NCBI GenBank assembly: GCA_963693085.1
Contig: OY856413.1
Coordinates: 467,115,879 to 467,179,878, forward strand
From: Alisma plantago-aquatica
Taxonomy: Eukaryota > Streptophyta > Magnoliopsida > Alismatales > Alismataceae
DNA: 64,000 bases
Direction of reading: 5' to 3'
Shown piece after piece: positions 1-11,982 of this stretch (positions within the stretch are counted from its first letter, which is position 1; every line of letters starts with the position of its first letter). The position numbers and the translations under genes are program-made. The notes beneath the pieces were generated by a model. The model was not told where the DNA came from, searched no databases, and saw only the letters and a list, made by a program, of their open reading frames with translations.

Positions 1-1139
1 ATGCTATTATCCATTATCCTAATGCAATAGTTTTTTTGGAATTCAAGACACCCATGAGTTACTGTCCAATGCCTCGATAGATGATCTGCTTAACTATGGA
101 CCCTTACAAAGTGCCCGGATTAGTATATATCTGTGATTTCTAGCTCATGCTTAACTACTTGGATGAATATGAATCTAATTCTATTCTGCACAGAGTGTAC
201 ACCACCTAATATTAGAATCCATGGTCTATGGAAATGGGCCCACAACTTCATGGTATTCCCAAGAACTCCTAGATACTTGGCTCAAAGAAAGGAGTCCAAA
301 CCCCTCTGTAGAAATTACCCCCTTCCCCGCGTTGACAATTTATACAAAATCAATATTGATGTTGGCTTAGTGCATCATGCTTTGATCATCTAGGGTGTTG
401 TCTACAACAAAGAGGAGGGATACACCAAATGTTTGCTATTGTTATTGTTTCTGTCACTAGTTTCTGGGACACATTTAAGTTGAAGTGATGGGTGTCCGAC
501 ACTACTTACGGACTGCCATTACTCTCAATGTGAGGAACATAGCTGTTGAAATAAATGATAAATGCATTGGTGATTGGATAAATTCAGGACCGAGAGAGTA
601 AATCCCATTAGTTTTACTTTTCAAGGAGATTGACCTGCTGATTTGTAGATTCAAACCTTGTCTAATTAGCAATTTTCTAAAACAAAGTGTAAATTCGAGT
701 GATATCTAGTCAAGTTCAATGTTAGTACCAAAAGTAGTAATTGAACGTCCATCATCCTTTCGTTATAACTTTAAATAATATATTTACGAACCTTGGTCTT
801 TGTAAGTTTCTATCCTATAAAAAATAACAATATGGAGTAAACTTTTCAAACAAAAATGGATATCCAACAATGTAAAATAATATCTATTTAAGTATTTATG
901 AAACTCAGTCTTTGGAAACATTAATCTATCTTCAAACCTATTTAATTTAGAAGCGAAATGTTTTCTTGCTTTATTTGAGTAAATGTCATACTTGACCCAC
1001 ATATTGTTTAAATTTGTTGCAAAATGGTATGTATGCCATCATTTATGCAATTAAAAAAATATATAACACTTGATTTTCATGAAAAATGTTATAGATTGTG
1101 GACAAATTGTTTTGAGGAGGAAAAAACTATTAAATTTTG
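1..1139. other. Unassigned AT-rich DNA
   Basis: No gene, RNA or repeat is recognised in this stretch. The open frames in it (133-393 plus and 784-1,002 minus) are short, match no protein family I know, and have no promoter or neighbouring coding context. It may be flank or 3' tail of the Helitron farther right, but no CTRR terminus with an upstream hairpin could be identified. Confidence 0.4.
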
Positions 1140-1585
1140 GTATATCCAATCTTACTCATCAGGGTTCATATGCCATTAAGTCATTTAAATCTTCAACGTA
1201 TTCATTATTAGTCGCCAATATTGCTCTTTTTGTCATGTAATTTGAGCAATTACCTTTTTCAAGTAAAATAGGAAATATAGAGTCAAGCAGTCTTAATTTT
1301 TACCTCTTCTCATTATAATAAATATTTAGTATATCTTGAGAAATAAATATCTTGTCCTTTACTATATATGACTCACTTCCTTCACCAATTATCATTAGTA
1401 ATTCTAACAATTCAGGATTAGATTCAACCCTCTTATTTTGATAAAATGCATATTTTCCATTGGTGGACACAAATATGGTTTCAGTAATAATAACTCAATT
1501 GTTTGTGAAAGAGTTCCTTCAGGAACAATAGGTAATACTTGCATAAAATCTCCATAGAATATAACCACCTAACACCAAAAGAATA
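1140..1585 (-). pseudogene. Second, diverged Helitron helicase fragment
   Basis: This stretch aligns by eye, with many substitutions and small indels, to 4,110-4,555 of the larger Helitron helicase. It covers the same part of the PIF1-like domain, from the conserved GGDFRQ-type region through the segment downstream of it. Read on the minus strand it is full of stops and frameshifts, so it is dead. Only about 450 bp are matched. The Walker A region and the Rep domain are absent, and homology stops near 1,585. It lies 2 kb beyond the end of the main helicase in the same orientation. It could be a remnant of an older Helitron or a duplication during Helitron movement. Homology is certain from the sequence; origin is inference. 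Confidence 0.8.
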
Positions 1586-3559
1586 TGTTATATGTGATTT
1601 TAATCTTATAATGGTGAATAGTGACTGAATGCATTGAGTATCCCACATTTGATTGGCTTCTAAATGAATTTTATGAGCTATGTATATCTCGACCTAATTA
1701 AACTCAAAATAATTTCATGACAAAGTATTCATATCTATTTACAAATGTATCACTAGCTTAGATGAAATCATATACCAATGCAAGCTTTTGTTGAATTCAT
1801 ATAAGAGTATTAGCAGTAGGTTGAAGATAGCCAACTTTTTGACTGGACTCCTATAGAAGGATCATGAATAACATTTCTATGAAATCTAGATTAAAATTAC
1901 ATGAAAGAGAGTGGATGGGTTCATGAATAATTTTATTTTGTTTGAGAAAGGGTAATAAACATGATTTGTAATTTATACCTTCTCATTCGGATTTACCTCT
2001 AATATGAATGATTTTTCTACATTGTGTGACATTTTCGAATCTTCCTTTCTCTACAATCTAGTACAACAAATATGTAAACACTGAGTGTTCATATTGAAGA
2101 ACAAATTCTACTTGCAACGACTTTTGTGAAAATTTTTGAGAACAAAAAATCATTGAAATGATTGAAAAAATGTGTAACACCTCTCACTCTTTCTTTACAT
2201 ACCCATGAACCACTTACCCAATTTATGGATAAAGCAAATGATGAAATAAATATTGGTAGGAAGACAACATTGGCATTTTCAAACCTTTACATGACTCATA
2301 ATTTCTTTACATACCCACATAACACTTCCTCAAAGAGATGGAATAAATATTGACATGAAGACGACATCGATGTTTCTAATTCCTGACATAAAAAGGTACG
2401 GGTAAAATAAATGTTTAAGGTTGGATAAGATGTTGAAGATTAATACACTAACACAAATATTGAACCATCTAACATGTACAAGTCTTTCTCCAAAAACAAA
2501 ACCTGGATAGAACATTATATTTATTTGAAGAGCCTATAAAAGTATGATAAAATGATTATACAAAAATTTTAGTAATAGATTAGAAGTATAAAATAATAGC
2601 CAATCATAGAATACATAAATTTTGTTTTCCTATGTACAAGGTTACACATAAATATAAGCATTGAAATAATGATCTTATCAAGTGACAATGGAGGAGGATT
2701 GAGGATCTTTCAGACATTTGACATGTTGTATGATGTAGTTATAGGAAGACATGAATTTTCTTTATCAATATATGAGGAAGAAAATTGAAAAGAAAATCAA
2801 GACATGAGGGTATGATTGAGAAAATTTATTGGTCTGAAATTGTTCATGAAAGGGATAGTGATGAATGTTGTGTCATTGCTAATATCTTTGCATATAAGCT
2901 CATATGGTTAATTACTTGGTGGCTTTACATATGATATATTCATCTAATTCAATTACTTAATGATGGTATCCTTGGTTGATAGTGGTTAGATATGTCTTTT
3001 ATTTTTAATGAATATCAAGGAATTGTTTCTATATTTATTTTTCAGATTAAAAGTGGTAACATATCTATTCATTATTCTTACTCAATTAGTAAATCATGTT
3101 ATAGGCATACCATATATCAATAATTCTACCACCATATCCATGATTGAGATTATATAAAGGTTACCCTAGAACTAGTTTGTAGCTAGATGCCATATGGGAT
3201 ACACTTATACTAATATCAAACCATAAAACATGTACAAAATTATTTGAGAAGCAAATCAGGCTTGAACATATATCTAAAAAGTATAATGAAAAATTAATCC
3301 TCGTAACATATTATATTTTAAGAAATGTAACTACGAGTGGACTGATAATAACTTCATTCACCATACCATAAATATTAGATAAATCTCCTTCATCTTTTCA
3401 TCATCTTTTTTACAATACCATATTTATAAAGTTGAATAGCAACATGTATCCCACCATCTAAAATTTTACAGAACAATAGTGAGTAGGATATTAAAAAATG
3501 ATATAAAATGTATAAGACTATTAACATTGTCTACCCAAGTTTATCAATTTTGGTACCTT
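1586..3559. other. Unassigned DNA left of the Helitron helicase
   Basis: No coding region is supported. This interval should contain, or lie just inside, the 3' terminus of the minus-strand Helitron. I looked for the expected end (a short GC-rich hairpin followed by CTRR, read on the minus strand) and found no convincing candidate. ORFs at 2,162-2,353 and 2,330-2,515 are short and overlap on opposite strands, so they are probably chance. Confidence 0.35.
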
Positions 3560-3565
3560 TCTAGT

Positions 3566-5511
3566 TTAGTATTCAAATATTTCAGTATATACAATGTTTC
3601 TGGTGCAGTGTTTGTATTCTTCAATAGTTGATGGCTTAATCAGAATTTTCGTTGTGCTTTTGGAAATTCCCTTGGACATTGCTACATAAATTTGTCCATG
3701 AGAAAACATAGACTCTGGTAGATATAGACCAACATTTGAGATCGTTTGACCATGGGCTTTATTTATAGTCATGGCAAAAGACAAGCGGATAGGAAGTTGT
3801 TTTCTTCTAAATGAGAAAGGATATGCTTCATTTTCTTTTGGAAGCATTGGAATTCTTGGCAATAGAACTTCTCTTCCACTATATTGGCCAACAAATATTT
3901 TTGCTCAGATGACATTTTGTTGAAAATCTATACAAACCAATCTTTTTCCATTACATAGACCATTTGGAGGATCTAAATTCCTTAGCAACATTATGGGACA
4001 ATTTTTTTGAGTATCAACTTGTGAGGTGGCATTCCTAGAGGTGTCTCATTATTTAAGAATACAACTTGATAATTATAACCTATCTCATCTACTACTGAAT
4101 CGAAGCTAAGATAAATATATTGCTCACCAGGAAACTTATTTATTATCAAGTCATTCAAATCATCAACATATTCATTCTTAGTCGCCAATATTGCTCTTGT
4201 TGTCATGTAATCTGAGCAATTACCTTTTTCAAGTAAAAGAGGAAATATAGAGTCAATCAGTCTCAATTTTGACCTCTCATCATCATCATAAAGAATTAAC
4301 ATATCTTTAGGAATATCTATCATGTCCTTTACTATATATGGCTCACTCCCTTCACCAATTCTCATTAACAATTCTGAAAATTCAGGATCAAATTCAGCCC
4401 TCATATTTTTAGTAAGATGCAACTTTTCCATAGATGACCAAAATATGATTTTACCAAAGATTCTTCAATTGTTTGTGAATGAGTTCCTTTCAGAACAACA
4501 GGTAATACTTGCCTAAAATCTCCACCGAATATAACCACCTTACCACCAAAAGGTAATTCATAATTTTCCAATATATCTTTTAAAGAACGATCTAAAGTCT
4601 CAATTGTGAGTTTCTTTGCCATTGGAGCTTCATCCCAAATTATCACTTTTTCTTGATGAATTAAATCATCTAGACCACTTTGCTTTTTGATCGAACAAAT
4701 TGATGTATTATTAACTTCAAGTGGTATTTTAAATCTAAAATGAGCAGTACGTCCACATGGAAGAATTGATGTTGCTACACCACATGTTGATGTAGAAATG
4801 GCTATTGACTTATTACTTCTTATTTGAGCTAAAATTGTACGATAAAGAAATTTTTTTTCCTGTTCCACCCGGTCCATCCACAAAGAAAATCATGTTTTCT
4901 TCATTATTTATTTTTTCCATAATAACATTGAAAACATGCTTTTGTTCACTATTTAAAATTTTTACAGTATGAAGATCTTCTGTAGAAGTTGGTATTGCTA
5001 ACTCATCAAGTATATCTCTTAAAGTTCTATATTGTAGCCCTCTATCAACAAAAACTATAGGCAAATTATTTTTTTTTATATCTTTTCCCATGCTTTCCAG
5101 TATAACAGTAATATCATCAATTGTCATCTGAATTTGATCTTCAAATGTTAATTCACCATCTCTTGAAAAATCTTGCAACATGTCTTTCAGAAATTTAGTC
5201 CATAACATTTTTATATCATCTGGCTCACAGTAAACTAAAATCATAGAAAATAACCTCCGAAGTGCTTTTGGCATCTCATATATAGATGCCTCTTGTAAAC
5301 ACAAGTATGATGCTTTATCACGTTCAAGAAGCCCACAATTTTGAGCCGCTTCTTTGAATGTAGAATGTTCCACACCATTAAATATATATAAATCAGTAAA
5401 AGAAGTAGGTCCACGTACATGATTTAAAGGTATCCTTCAGTAGTATCTTTCACCTTCATATGGATTAGCAGCACTTAGACAACCAATTGTTTGCAATTTT
5501 TTTCAAATAGT
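3566..5511 (-). pseudogene. Helitron PIF1-like helicase domain (RepHel C-terminal half)
   Basis: This half would unwind donor DNA during rolling-circle transposition. Read leftward it shows the linker before the helicase (NHVRGPTSF near 5,400), Walker A GPGGTGK (about 4,858-4,880), the Walker B motif IIWDEAP, the GGDFRQVLP motif, LTKNMRAEF, and the C-terminal block AMTINKAHGQT followed by YVAMSKG, all in PIF1/Helitron order. It is broken by an in-frame TGA at 5,437-5,439, a frameshift in a homopolymer directly after Walker A (about 4,855), a frameshift near 4,430, another in an A/T run near 3,998, and a TGA at 3,905-3,907. The final stop is at 3,566. Domain identity is certain; the gene is a pseudogene. 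Confidence 0.93.
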
Positions 5512-6642
5512 CTAACATAAAGAAGATTTATTCCAGAGAAAGTGTTCAAGAAACTCTCTATACAGATATGTTCTCACTTCAACATTGTTGCAGTTAAATG
5601 TAAAAAATTCAGTAAGCATAGACTTTCCTACATTACCTTCAGACATAATGTGACATAGGTTCTTTGATTTTGAAAAAGATACAAAATTCTTGTTTGGTAA
5701 ATGAACTTGTAGAGGAATAACGTATGGATACATTTCATTGAGGTTGAATTGAAATATCCTCCACATGGCTTCAAGAGGGGAAACCCATCTTGCATCTTGA
5801 TAATTTTTTATTTCATATATTTCTTCAGGGTGTAGATAAACATTTACTCTATCATTTTCTTTGTATATATATTTGTACAAATATTTGATAGCCATTATGC
5901 AGGAACATATCTCAATATTTATGTGACAATTATAATATCTTAACAGGTAAGGATTATATGGTACAACCCATTGATTATCAACAATACAATTTCTCACTTG
6001 TGCTGTAACACCATTATTTCTTCTCCTATATAAATGGTATGAATTTATTCCTTGCATTGAATGTGGACAATAAGGCTTCGGATAGTGAGATTTACAAATA
6101 TTATTTACCATTAAAGGAGAGTTCTTTCTTAATTTTCCACATGGACCATGAATCATATGCTTCAAAACCATTTCATATAATAAAGGATCATCTTGGTTAT
6201 TTGGAATCTCAGCACAAACAAAACGATCATAGCTATCAGGGTTGACTATTTTATCTTCTTGCTTTAGGATAATTAGGAAATGAGCATGAGGTAACCCTCT
6301 TTTTTGAAATTCTATCACATGAACATGAGCCGCTACTTTACCGAATATTTGTTCCTTATATAGTTTGTTTTTCAAATCTTCAATCTTTTCACGAAAAATC
6401 CAAACAATTAAATCAGGTTGATTACATGAGTGTTCCCATGTTTTTAGTAAAGACTTTACCTCATCCCATTCAGGGTTGTATGTAATAGTAAGAAAAATGT
6501 TGGGTTTCCCATATTTATGTACTAAAGCCATTGCATTCAAATACCTCTTTCTCATATCACGTGGACCTCCTATGAAAGATGCTGGTAAGATAATTTTTTA
6601 CCAACTTTCGATGCCCTAGTCTCACCATTATGCACTGCATCA
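5512..6642 (-). pseudogene. Helitron Rep (HUH endonuclease) domain
   Basis: The Rep domain nicks and joins DNA ends in rolling-circle transposition. A 347-residue open segment (6,555 to 5,512) carries the HUH-type motif RGLPHAH (residues 87-92) and the tyrosine-rich catalytic segment KYLYKYIYK (224-232). Both fit the Helitron_like_N/Rep family. Coding clearly starts farther upstream: in-frame FIGGPRD precedes the first Met, and beyond a 1-base frameshift near 6,593 the minus strand still reads like Helitron protein (DAVHNGET) until the L1-like insertion at 6,643. The segment ends in a stop at 5,512, just where the frame shifts toward the helicase half. Catalytic motifs are present but the reading frame is not continuous. 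Confidence 0.93.
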
Positions 6643-6848
6643 AAAAAGAGAGAGACAAAGTTCAATGTTTTGATGTTTTTGTACAAAATCTTGCTTGGCT
6701 GTGCAAAGCGAACCCGGGTACCCTTTCAAGGGTTAAACCTGTGGTCATGCTGATGTGGGGTCTTAAGTGACCGTGTATAGTATATGGGGTGTTTATATTC
6801 CTATACTTGTTTTTGATGATTAGTAATATTTCACCTTATCCAAAAAAA
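6643..6848 (+). mobile_element. 5'-truncated L1/SINE-like insertion inside the Rep gene
   Basis: About 200 bp interrupt the Helitron frame exactly between codons that belong together: Rep sequence resumes on both sides, with YEGI from the right part and DAVHNG from the left. The insert ends on the plus strand in an A7 run (about 6,842-6,848), as expected for a target-primed retroposon. The sequence before the A-run resembles plant L1 3' tails. No clear target duplication is visible, perhaps because the junctions are A-rich. The boundaries are good to within a few bases. The family assignment is inference from the 3' A-tail and small truncated size. Confidence 0.6.
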
Positions 6849-6909
6849 CAATACCTTCATACATATCTCCTCTTATATCAACCTGATGTTTATAGAAGCA
6901 ATCCAATCT
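6849..6909 (-). pseudogene. Short Rep segment between two insertions
   Basis: About 60 bp of Helitron coding sequence lie stranded between the L1-like insert and the LTR retrotransposon. On the minus strand it reads RLDCFYKHQVDIRGDMYEG, which matches the conserved region before the Rep core in plant Helitrons. It directly continues the segment found at 15,605 and beyond, on the far side of the LTR element. Together these show that all three pieces were once one gene. Confidence 0.85.
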
Positions 6910-6914
6910 TGTAG
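6910..6914. repeat. Target-site duplication TGTAG, left copy
   Basis: The five bases TGTAG precede the 5' LTR and are repeated exactly at 15,600-15,604 after the 3' LTR. Removing the element and one copy restores the Helitron reading frame across the junction, which confirms both LTR boundaries. Confidence 0.92.
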
Positions 6915-9900
6915 CGTAACATACTAGAAATAGAATCCTATCCTAATAGTTTTACCCTTTTGACTTAGCCAAACAAGGATAAGCTAATACATGTAATTAA
7001 GGGAATACAAAATACTTTGTGCTTAATAATAAATCATTTAGATGATAATAAGAAATTAAAGAACTTAGTTGGATAAATACTTCTCATATATTCTTAATAT
7101 AAGGTTATATGCACATATGCACCAGTTTGGTTTTAATTAATGGGGTAGAAGTATAAATTGTCACTAAGTAATAGAAATAATAAAATATTTCATCTTAGAA
7201 CTTTCTAGCACTTCCTAAAATAAGAGAAATAAGAGAAAATCCGAATTTTATATAAGGGAGAAGATAAATACAATAATTAAAGGTAATATGGGAATTAATG
7301 GATAGAAGAGGATAATGAGAAAGGATATTGCACCAAAATTATAATTGGAAACCCATCATGATAATTTGACACTCAAATTCGTTTCCTTGATCAAAAAGTA
7401 ACTTAAGGGCCAAGTATCTTTTAAAGTGGAACAAAAATATAAATATTAATGACATTATCAAAAGAAAATAGGAAATATGCCAATAAAGTGAAATAAAATA
7501 CTTAATGTTCTCAAATCAGAAAAATAACTCCAAATTCGTATTCTAAACATGAAAATAAGCCTCTGGGAAAATTTGTAACTAATTTGGATAATGTGTGAAT
7601 AATGAGTAAAATAGGAGAGAGAAAGTGTGTAGAATCTTCTATTTATTTAATAAATAAATAAATAAATAATCTCAACTTGTAAAGATAATTGAAAAATTGT
7701 GTTCTAATCCCTTAGGGAGACTTATGGGTGAAGTTACACAAAATTTAGATGATGATATCACCTCTTTTGATGGAGGAAAGAGAAAATGACATTTTAATTA
7801 TTTTACATATCAAACTTTCTCAAAAGGCAAAACTAACTCCATATTTGGATTCTACGCATCAAAATAAGTCAGGATATAAAATTTGGTAATATTTGGGCAA
7901 CGTTTGAGCCTCCAAATGAAGAGAGAAAAACATTTACGAATTAATTGAATTTTGGTCGAATTTTATCAGGAATAAACTCCTTGTCTAATCTGTCCACTGA
8001 TCCGACGACTTACAGTGGTTTTCTACCTCTAGTCGTAAAAGGCAACAGGCCTTTGTTTTCTCCGATTTTTCAAATCGAATTATCCAGAGATTTAATCGAC
8101 GGATTTTGCTCAAACTTGCTTCGTTGGATCCCTTGTGCGTTTCCGCACAGGTTTATCCCAAATACTTTGGGATTTGATGAGTTTTGGAAAAATGCCCAAT
8201 AGGGGCACCAACCTTCTCTTCTTTCCCCTACCTAAACCCTAGTCTAGGGTACCTTGCCTATAAATATAACAACCCCAACGACCGCCATTGCCTTAGCAAC
8301 TCGCTCGTGCCCTCAATTTGGCGTTTCGTGGACGTTCTGACCCCTAACTGGCCGCCGAGGACACCTGATTTGCGGCGCTTCTCCTTCCCTCGTTGCTTCG
8401 TCTTTATTCAATCGAGAGGTACGTACCATCAGCTTCGGCTTTCCTCCCTCTTTCTTTCGAGTATCTAAGTGTAGAATTTGGTCAAGAATCGAGGTTTTTC
8501 CCAATTGAGCCGAGCAAACTGCTCGCTGTTCATGGTGCGCGGGCGAGGAGAGGAAGACGACTCCCCGTCATTTTACCAATTTTCCCCTAGTCGTTGCTTT
8601 CATTGTGTTTTCGCGTGAGGGTTGTTCTCGTCCTTTCGCCATTTTTTTTACTGTCCTGACCCCGGCCCGCTCGCCTGCTGTGAGCGCTTCAGAGACGCGG
8701 GCCACCGCTCTCTCTCGCTCCCGATCGCTCTGCTCAGAGTGTGTTTGCCATGTGGCATGTTATGATTGGATGATACAAAATAAATCATAGAAAATTATTC
8801 CATTGGTCAAAAATAGAAAATAAATAGTGTTTTGAAATCAGGAAGACGAGATGTAATCATTAAAAATGTTTTTGAGTTTTGATTCTGATGTTTACAAAAA
8901 ACTGTTTTTAGAGTGATTTAAATTACTTAAAAATCAAGAAAAATAGCCTAAAAGTCAATATCTCGAAAATATATAAAATTATATGTTATTTTGATCAGAA
9001 AAGTATGGAAAAATATTCGTTGGAATCAGAAAAATAAGATCTAACTACTAGTATAGGTTTTGGCACCTGAATCTGATGTTTTAAAAGGGTGATTTAATGG
9101 ATCTAATTAAATAAGATAATAACTTGTAAAAATCATAACTAATTATATATAAGTCAGAAAAATATAATAAAATATGTTTTAGACTCATAATAACATAACC
9201 TAAAATATGGAATAGTTTTCATAACCTAATTCACACACATATAAAAGGTAGTTTTTAGGGTTTGGTCTATGTGTATGAAATTGACTTAAAATATGTATAT
9301 GTGTTTGATAGGCCTTTGGTGACCTAGACTTAGATCTAGGAGTGCTTAGTAGTTTGGAACCTGGTTTGAGGTATGATTGCATTCCCCATTAATTCTGTAT
9401 TGAGAAATTTCATATTCATCCCTCTTAATGTATGTTTGCATCCCCGATTATTCTTCTTGAGCAATTATCCTATTTTATTCTTTCTCTTGGTCCTATGGAC
9501 AATAGCCTGTACACATTGCTCCTATCTTTTGATATCATAGTTCGTGTGAACTATCTTAATTGTTATGTACTTGGATATTATCTTGATATCTATCTTATGC
9601 CTTTGTGCATGTTGGTCTCTTATATTGATATGTTCTACTTTGAAGTGGATGTTATATGATTTGTGTTGTCCATCGTGTGATGGCAACCTTTGTTTCATCT
9701 TCTAACTAAACTATTTACTTGTCTCTATATTTACATGCAATGTGAATCAGTAGCACTAGAATAATGTAAATTACTTTGGTTTTTGGGTGTGTGCCCTTTT
9801 TGTTTATGGGATGGTGGTGGTGGTGCCCCATACCCGAGTTTCAAGGATGTGAAGCCTTGGCTCAACTTTTATATATATTGGGAGTTTGACGGTGAGTCAT

Positions 9901-10586
9901 TCTCTATCAGGTTTTCAAGGATGTGAAGCCTTGGCCGCCTTAGTGTTTATATTTTTCTAGGACTATGTTTATCTCACATGCATGCAGGTTTGATGATTGG
10001 TTATGGGGTGTGTGCCCTACTACCTATCTATGTGTTTTTGTTGCACAAATTTTTTTGTTTATGGCAAGTATCCTCTTTTATCTCTTTTGTTATGATCTTA
10101 TTCTTTTATGCCCATGTGGGTAGTCCTTATCTCTTGTATGGGAAGCATTTTACATTTGTAGTCCTTAATTCTTAAATTGCTCAAAGTTTCTTTTAGTATG
10201 CACATACTAGCTTTTTGTTGATTGTCTCCTTTTGTTTCTCTTTTGTGGGGTATGCTTCCAACCCTAGGTTAGATTGAGGAGAGTGAACTTCAACATCAAC
10301 CTTGTAGCTGATCTTTGGGAGGCTTGAAGAGGTGGTTAGATGACCCTCAGCTTGGTCTTTGGCTTTTATGTTTAGTTTTCCTTTAGATACATATATGTGG
10401 TGAAGTGTTGCATCAAGCTTTGTAAATTATTAGATAATGATATTTTCCGTTGCTACTCATTGTGTAATGATATATACATGTTGAATGAATTGATCTCCAT
10501 CCCTTTGGAGAAATTTTTTACGTGGTGTTTGGTTTAAGGGATGTGGTCTTTTCTTTCTAGTAGAGGAATGGTTTCACTTCTTTACA
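6915..10586 (+). repeat. 5' LTR of the gag-only element
   Basis: It matches 11,983-15,599 along its length. It starts CGTAACATACTAG (the partner has the canonical TG start, so T became C here) and ends CTTTACA. A TATAAATA box lies at 8,259-8,266, 1.34 kb into the LTR, so U3 is about 1.3 kb and R plus U5 about 2.3 kb. About 80 bp near 7,777-7,855 are missing from the 3' copy, and 38 bp near 7,995 are missing here. ORFs inside it at 7,945-8,790 are not conserved as proteins between the two LTRs. Confidence 0.93.
8259..8266 (+). promoter_or_regulatory. TATA box of the 5' LTR
   Basis: TATAAATA is followed about 30 bp later by a GC-richer leader. The same motif and surroundings sit at 13,275-13,282 in the 3' LTR. 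It is the only strong TATA motif at a sensible U3/R position. Confidence 0.65.
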
Positions 10587-10589
10587 GCA

Positions 10590-10598
10590 TGGTATCAG
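10590..10598 (+). promoter_or_regulatory. Primer-binding site of the gag-only element
   Basis: TGGTATCAG lies three bases after the 5' LTR. It matches the start of the site complementary to plant initiator Met-tRNA (TGGTATCAGAGCC); the following bases CACC differ slightly. Confidence 0.8.
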
Positions 10599-10709
10599 CA
10601 CCACTAGCATTTGGTTATCTACCTATTTCAAACTCATCTCACTTAGGATGTTTACCTTTATCTTAGGTTGCTTATACCTGGTACCTTGCTTTGTGCAGAC
10701 AAAACCCTA

Positions 10710-11786
10710 ATGGCTGGAGATAACTCAACAGTTGACAACCAGTATGGTTATGAGATGCCTCAAAACGCTAGGTTTGGTCAGGGAACCTATGATACTATTG
10801 GTTCGGGAGGAGCTATGACTCTAGAGAAAGAGTTGGCCATGTTTCGACAACTCTTTGCGTCTTCCATGGTGGGGAAGATGAAAGACACGTCTGTACCTGA
10901 AAAGACTAAGGAGTTCTCAATCATGGAGTTCATGAAGATGCATCCACCTTCCTTCAAGGGAAAAAGTGAGATAGAGATGGTCGACAAAGCAGATGATTGG
11001 GTTTTAGCCTTAGAGAGGACTTTTGATGGTATGGCTTTCCCTCCACACCAAAAGGTTAGGTTTGCTTCATATGTTTTGGATGGACCTGCAAGAGTTTGGT
11101 GGAATGGAATTGAAAGGATCAGGGATATCTCAACCATGTCTTGGGTAGAGTTTTTGATGCTATTCCGTGGGAAGTACATCTGCACTGCTGCTTTGAAAAA
11201 GAAAGAAGCATAGTTCTACAGTTTGAAGCAAGGTTCCTTATCCATTTCTGCTTACGTGCAAAGGTTTCTTCTGTTGGAGCGTTATGCGGTTGGTTTGGGT
11301 GAGGAATGTAGGGCTGACCTTTTCCTCCAAGGGCTCAACTACAATGTGGGTCGTGCTCTTATCCCACAACTGCCTTTGACCTTCCACCAGATGGTTGATA
11401 AAGCTTTGGATGTGGAGTCTTACCCAGGGTTTCAACCAAGGGAGTTCGACAAGAAAAGGAAGTCCTCAGGTGATGATCAAAGAAGGGAGAAGTGTGCTAA
11501 GTGCAATGGTCACCATCCTCCAAGAAAGTGTTCTCAGGATAAACCTCGTCATAATACCCCATTGGTATGTCACTATTGCAATGAACCTGGACACATCCGA
11601 CCTGATTAACCAAAGCGTCGTAATGGTCAAGCTCCAGCACAACAACAACAAGCACCTCTTCAGAATCAGGGCAACAATAATGGTAATAATAATAGAGGAA
11701 GACCTGTGGAAAGAAGAGCTGGTAGAGTTTTTGCCTTGGATGGTGAAGAAGTTAATGATGAAGATCAAGGGCAAGTTAACCCATAG
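10710..11786 (+). pseudogene. Ty3/gypsy-type gag with zinc knuckle, two stops
   Basis: Gag forms the virus-like particle and packages element RNA. The frame from ATG 10,710 (MAGDNSTVD) to TAG 11,784-11,786 is 358 codons. An upstream in-frame ATG at 10,668 is possible but less likely. The core reads like a retrotransposon gag domain: HPPSFKG, then VRFASYVLDGPARVWWNGIE, then SLSISAYVQRF. A CCHC knuckle (CHYCNEPGH) follows, and the tail is rich in Gln, Asn and Arg. Two nonsense codons break it: TAG at 11,211-11,213 in the middle, and TAA at 11,607-11,609 in place of the last knuckle cysteine. The frame is otherwise open on both sides of each stop, so they look recent. No pol follows. Confidence 0.9.
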
Positions 11787-11982
11787 TTCCTTAGACTAGT
11801 CTTTACAAGTTATGTTTCCTTTTGCATGTTGCTTATGTAGTGGATGTAAGAAGTATAGTTGAAACTTTTATAACTAAAGTTAAGTTTGATTTTATGAGAT
11901 GAACCCTTTTAAGGGGTGGTGAATAAGTTTGCTTATGGATGTTTTGATTTCGAGGGTGAAATCTCTTTAAGGGGTGGTGTGA
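11787..11982 (+). other. 3' untranslated part and polypurine tract
   Basis: The short interval between the gag stop and the 3' LTR contains AAGGGGTGGTG twice, at about 11,908-11,925 and just before the LTR (about 11,968-11,979). The second copy is positioned as the polypurine tract for plus-strand priming. No coding is seen. Confidence 0.7.
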
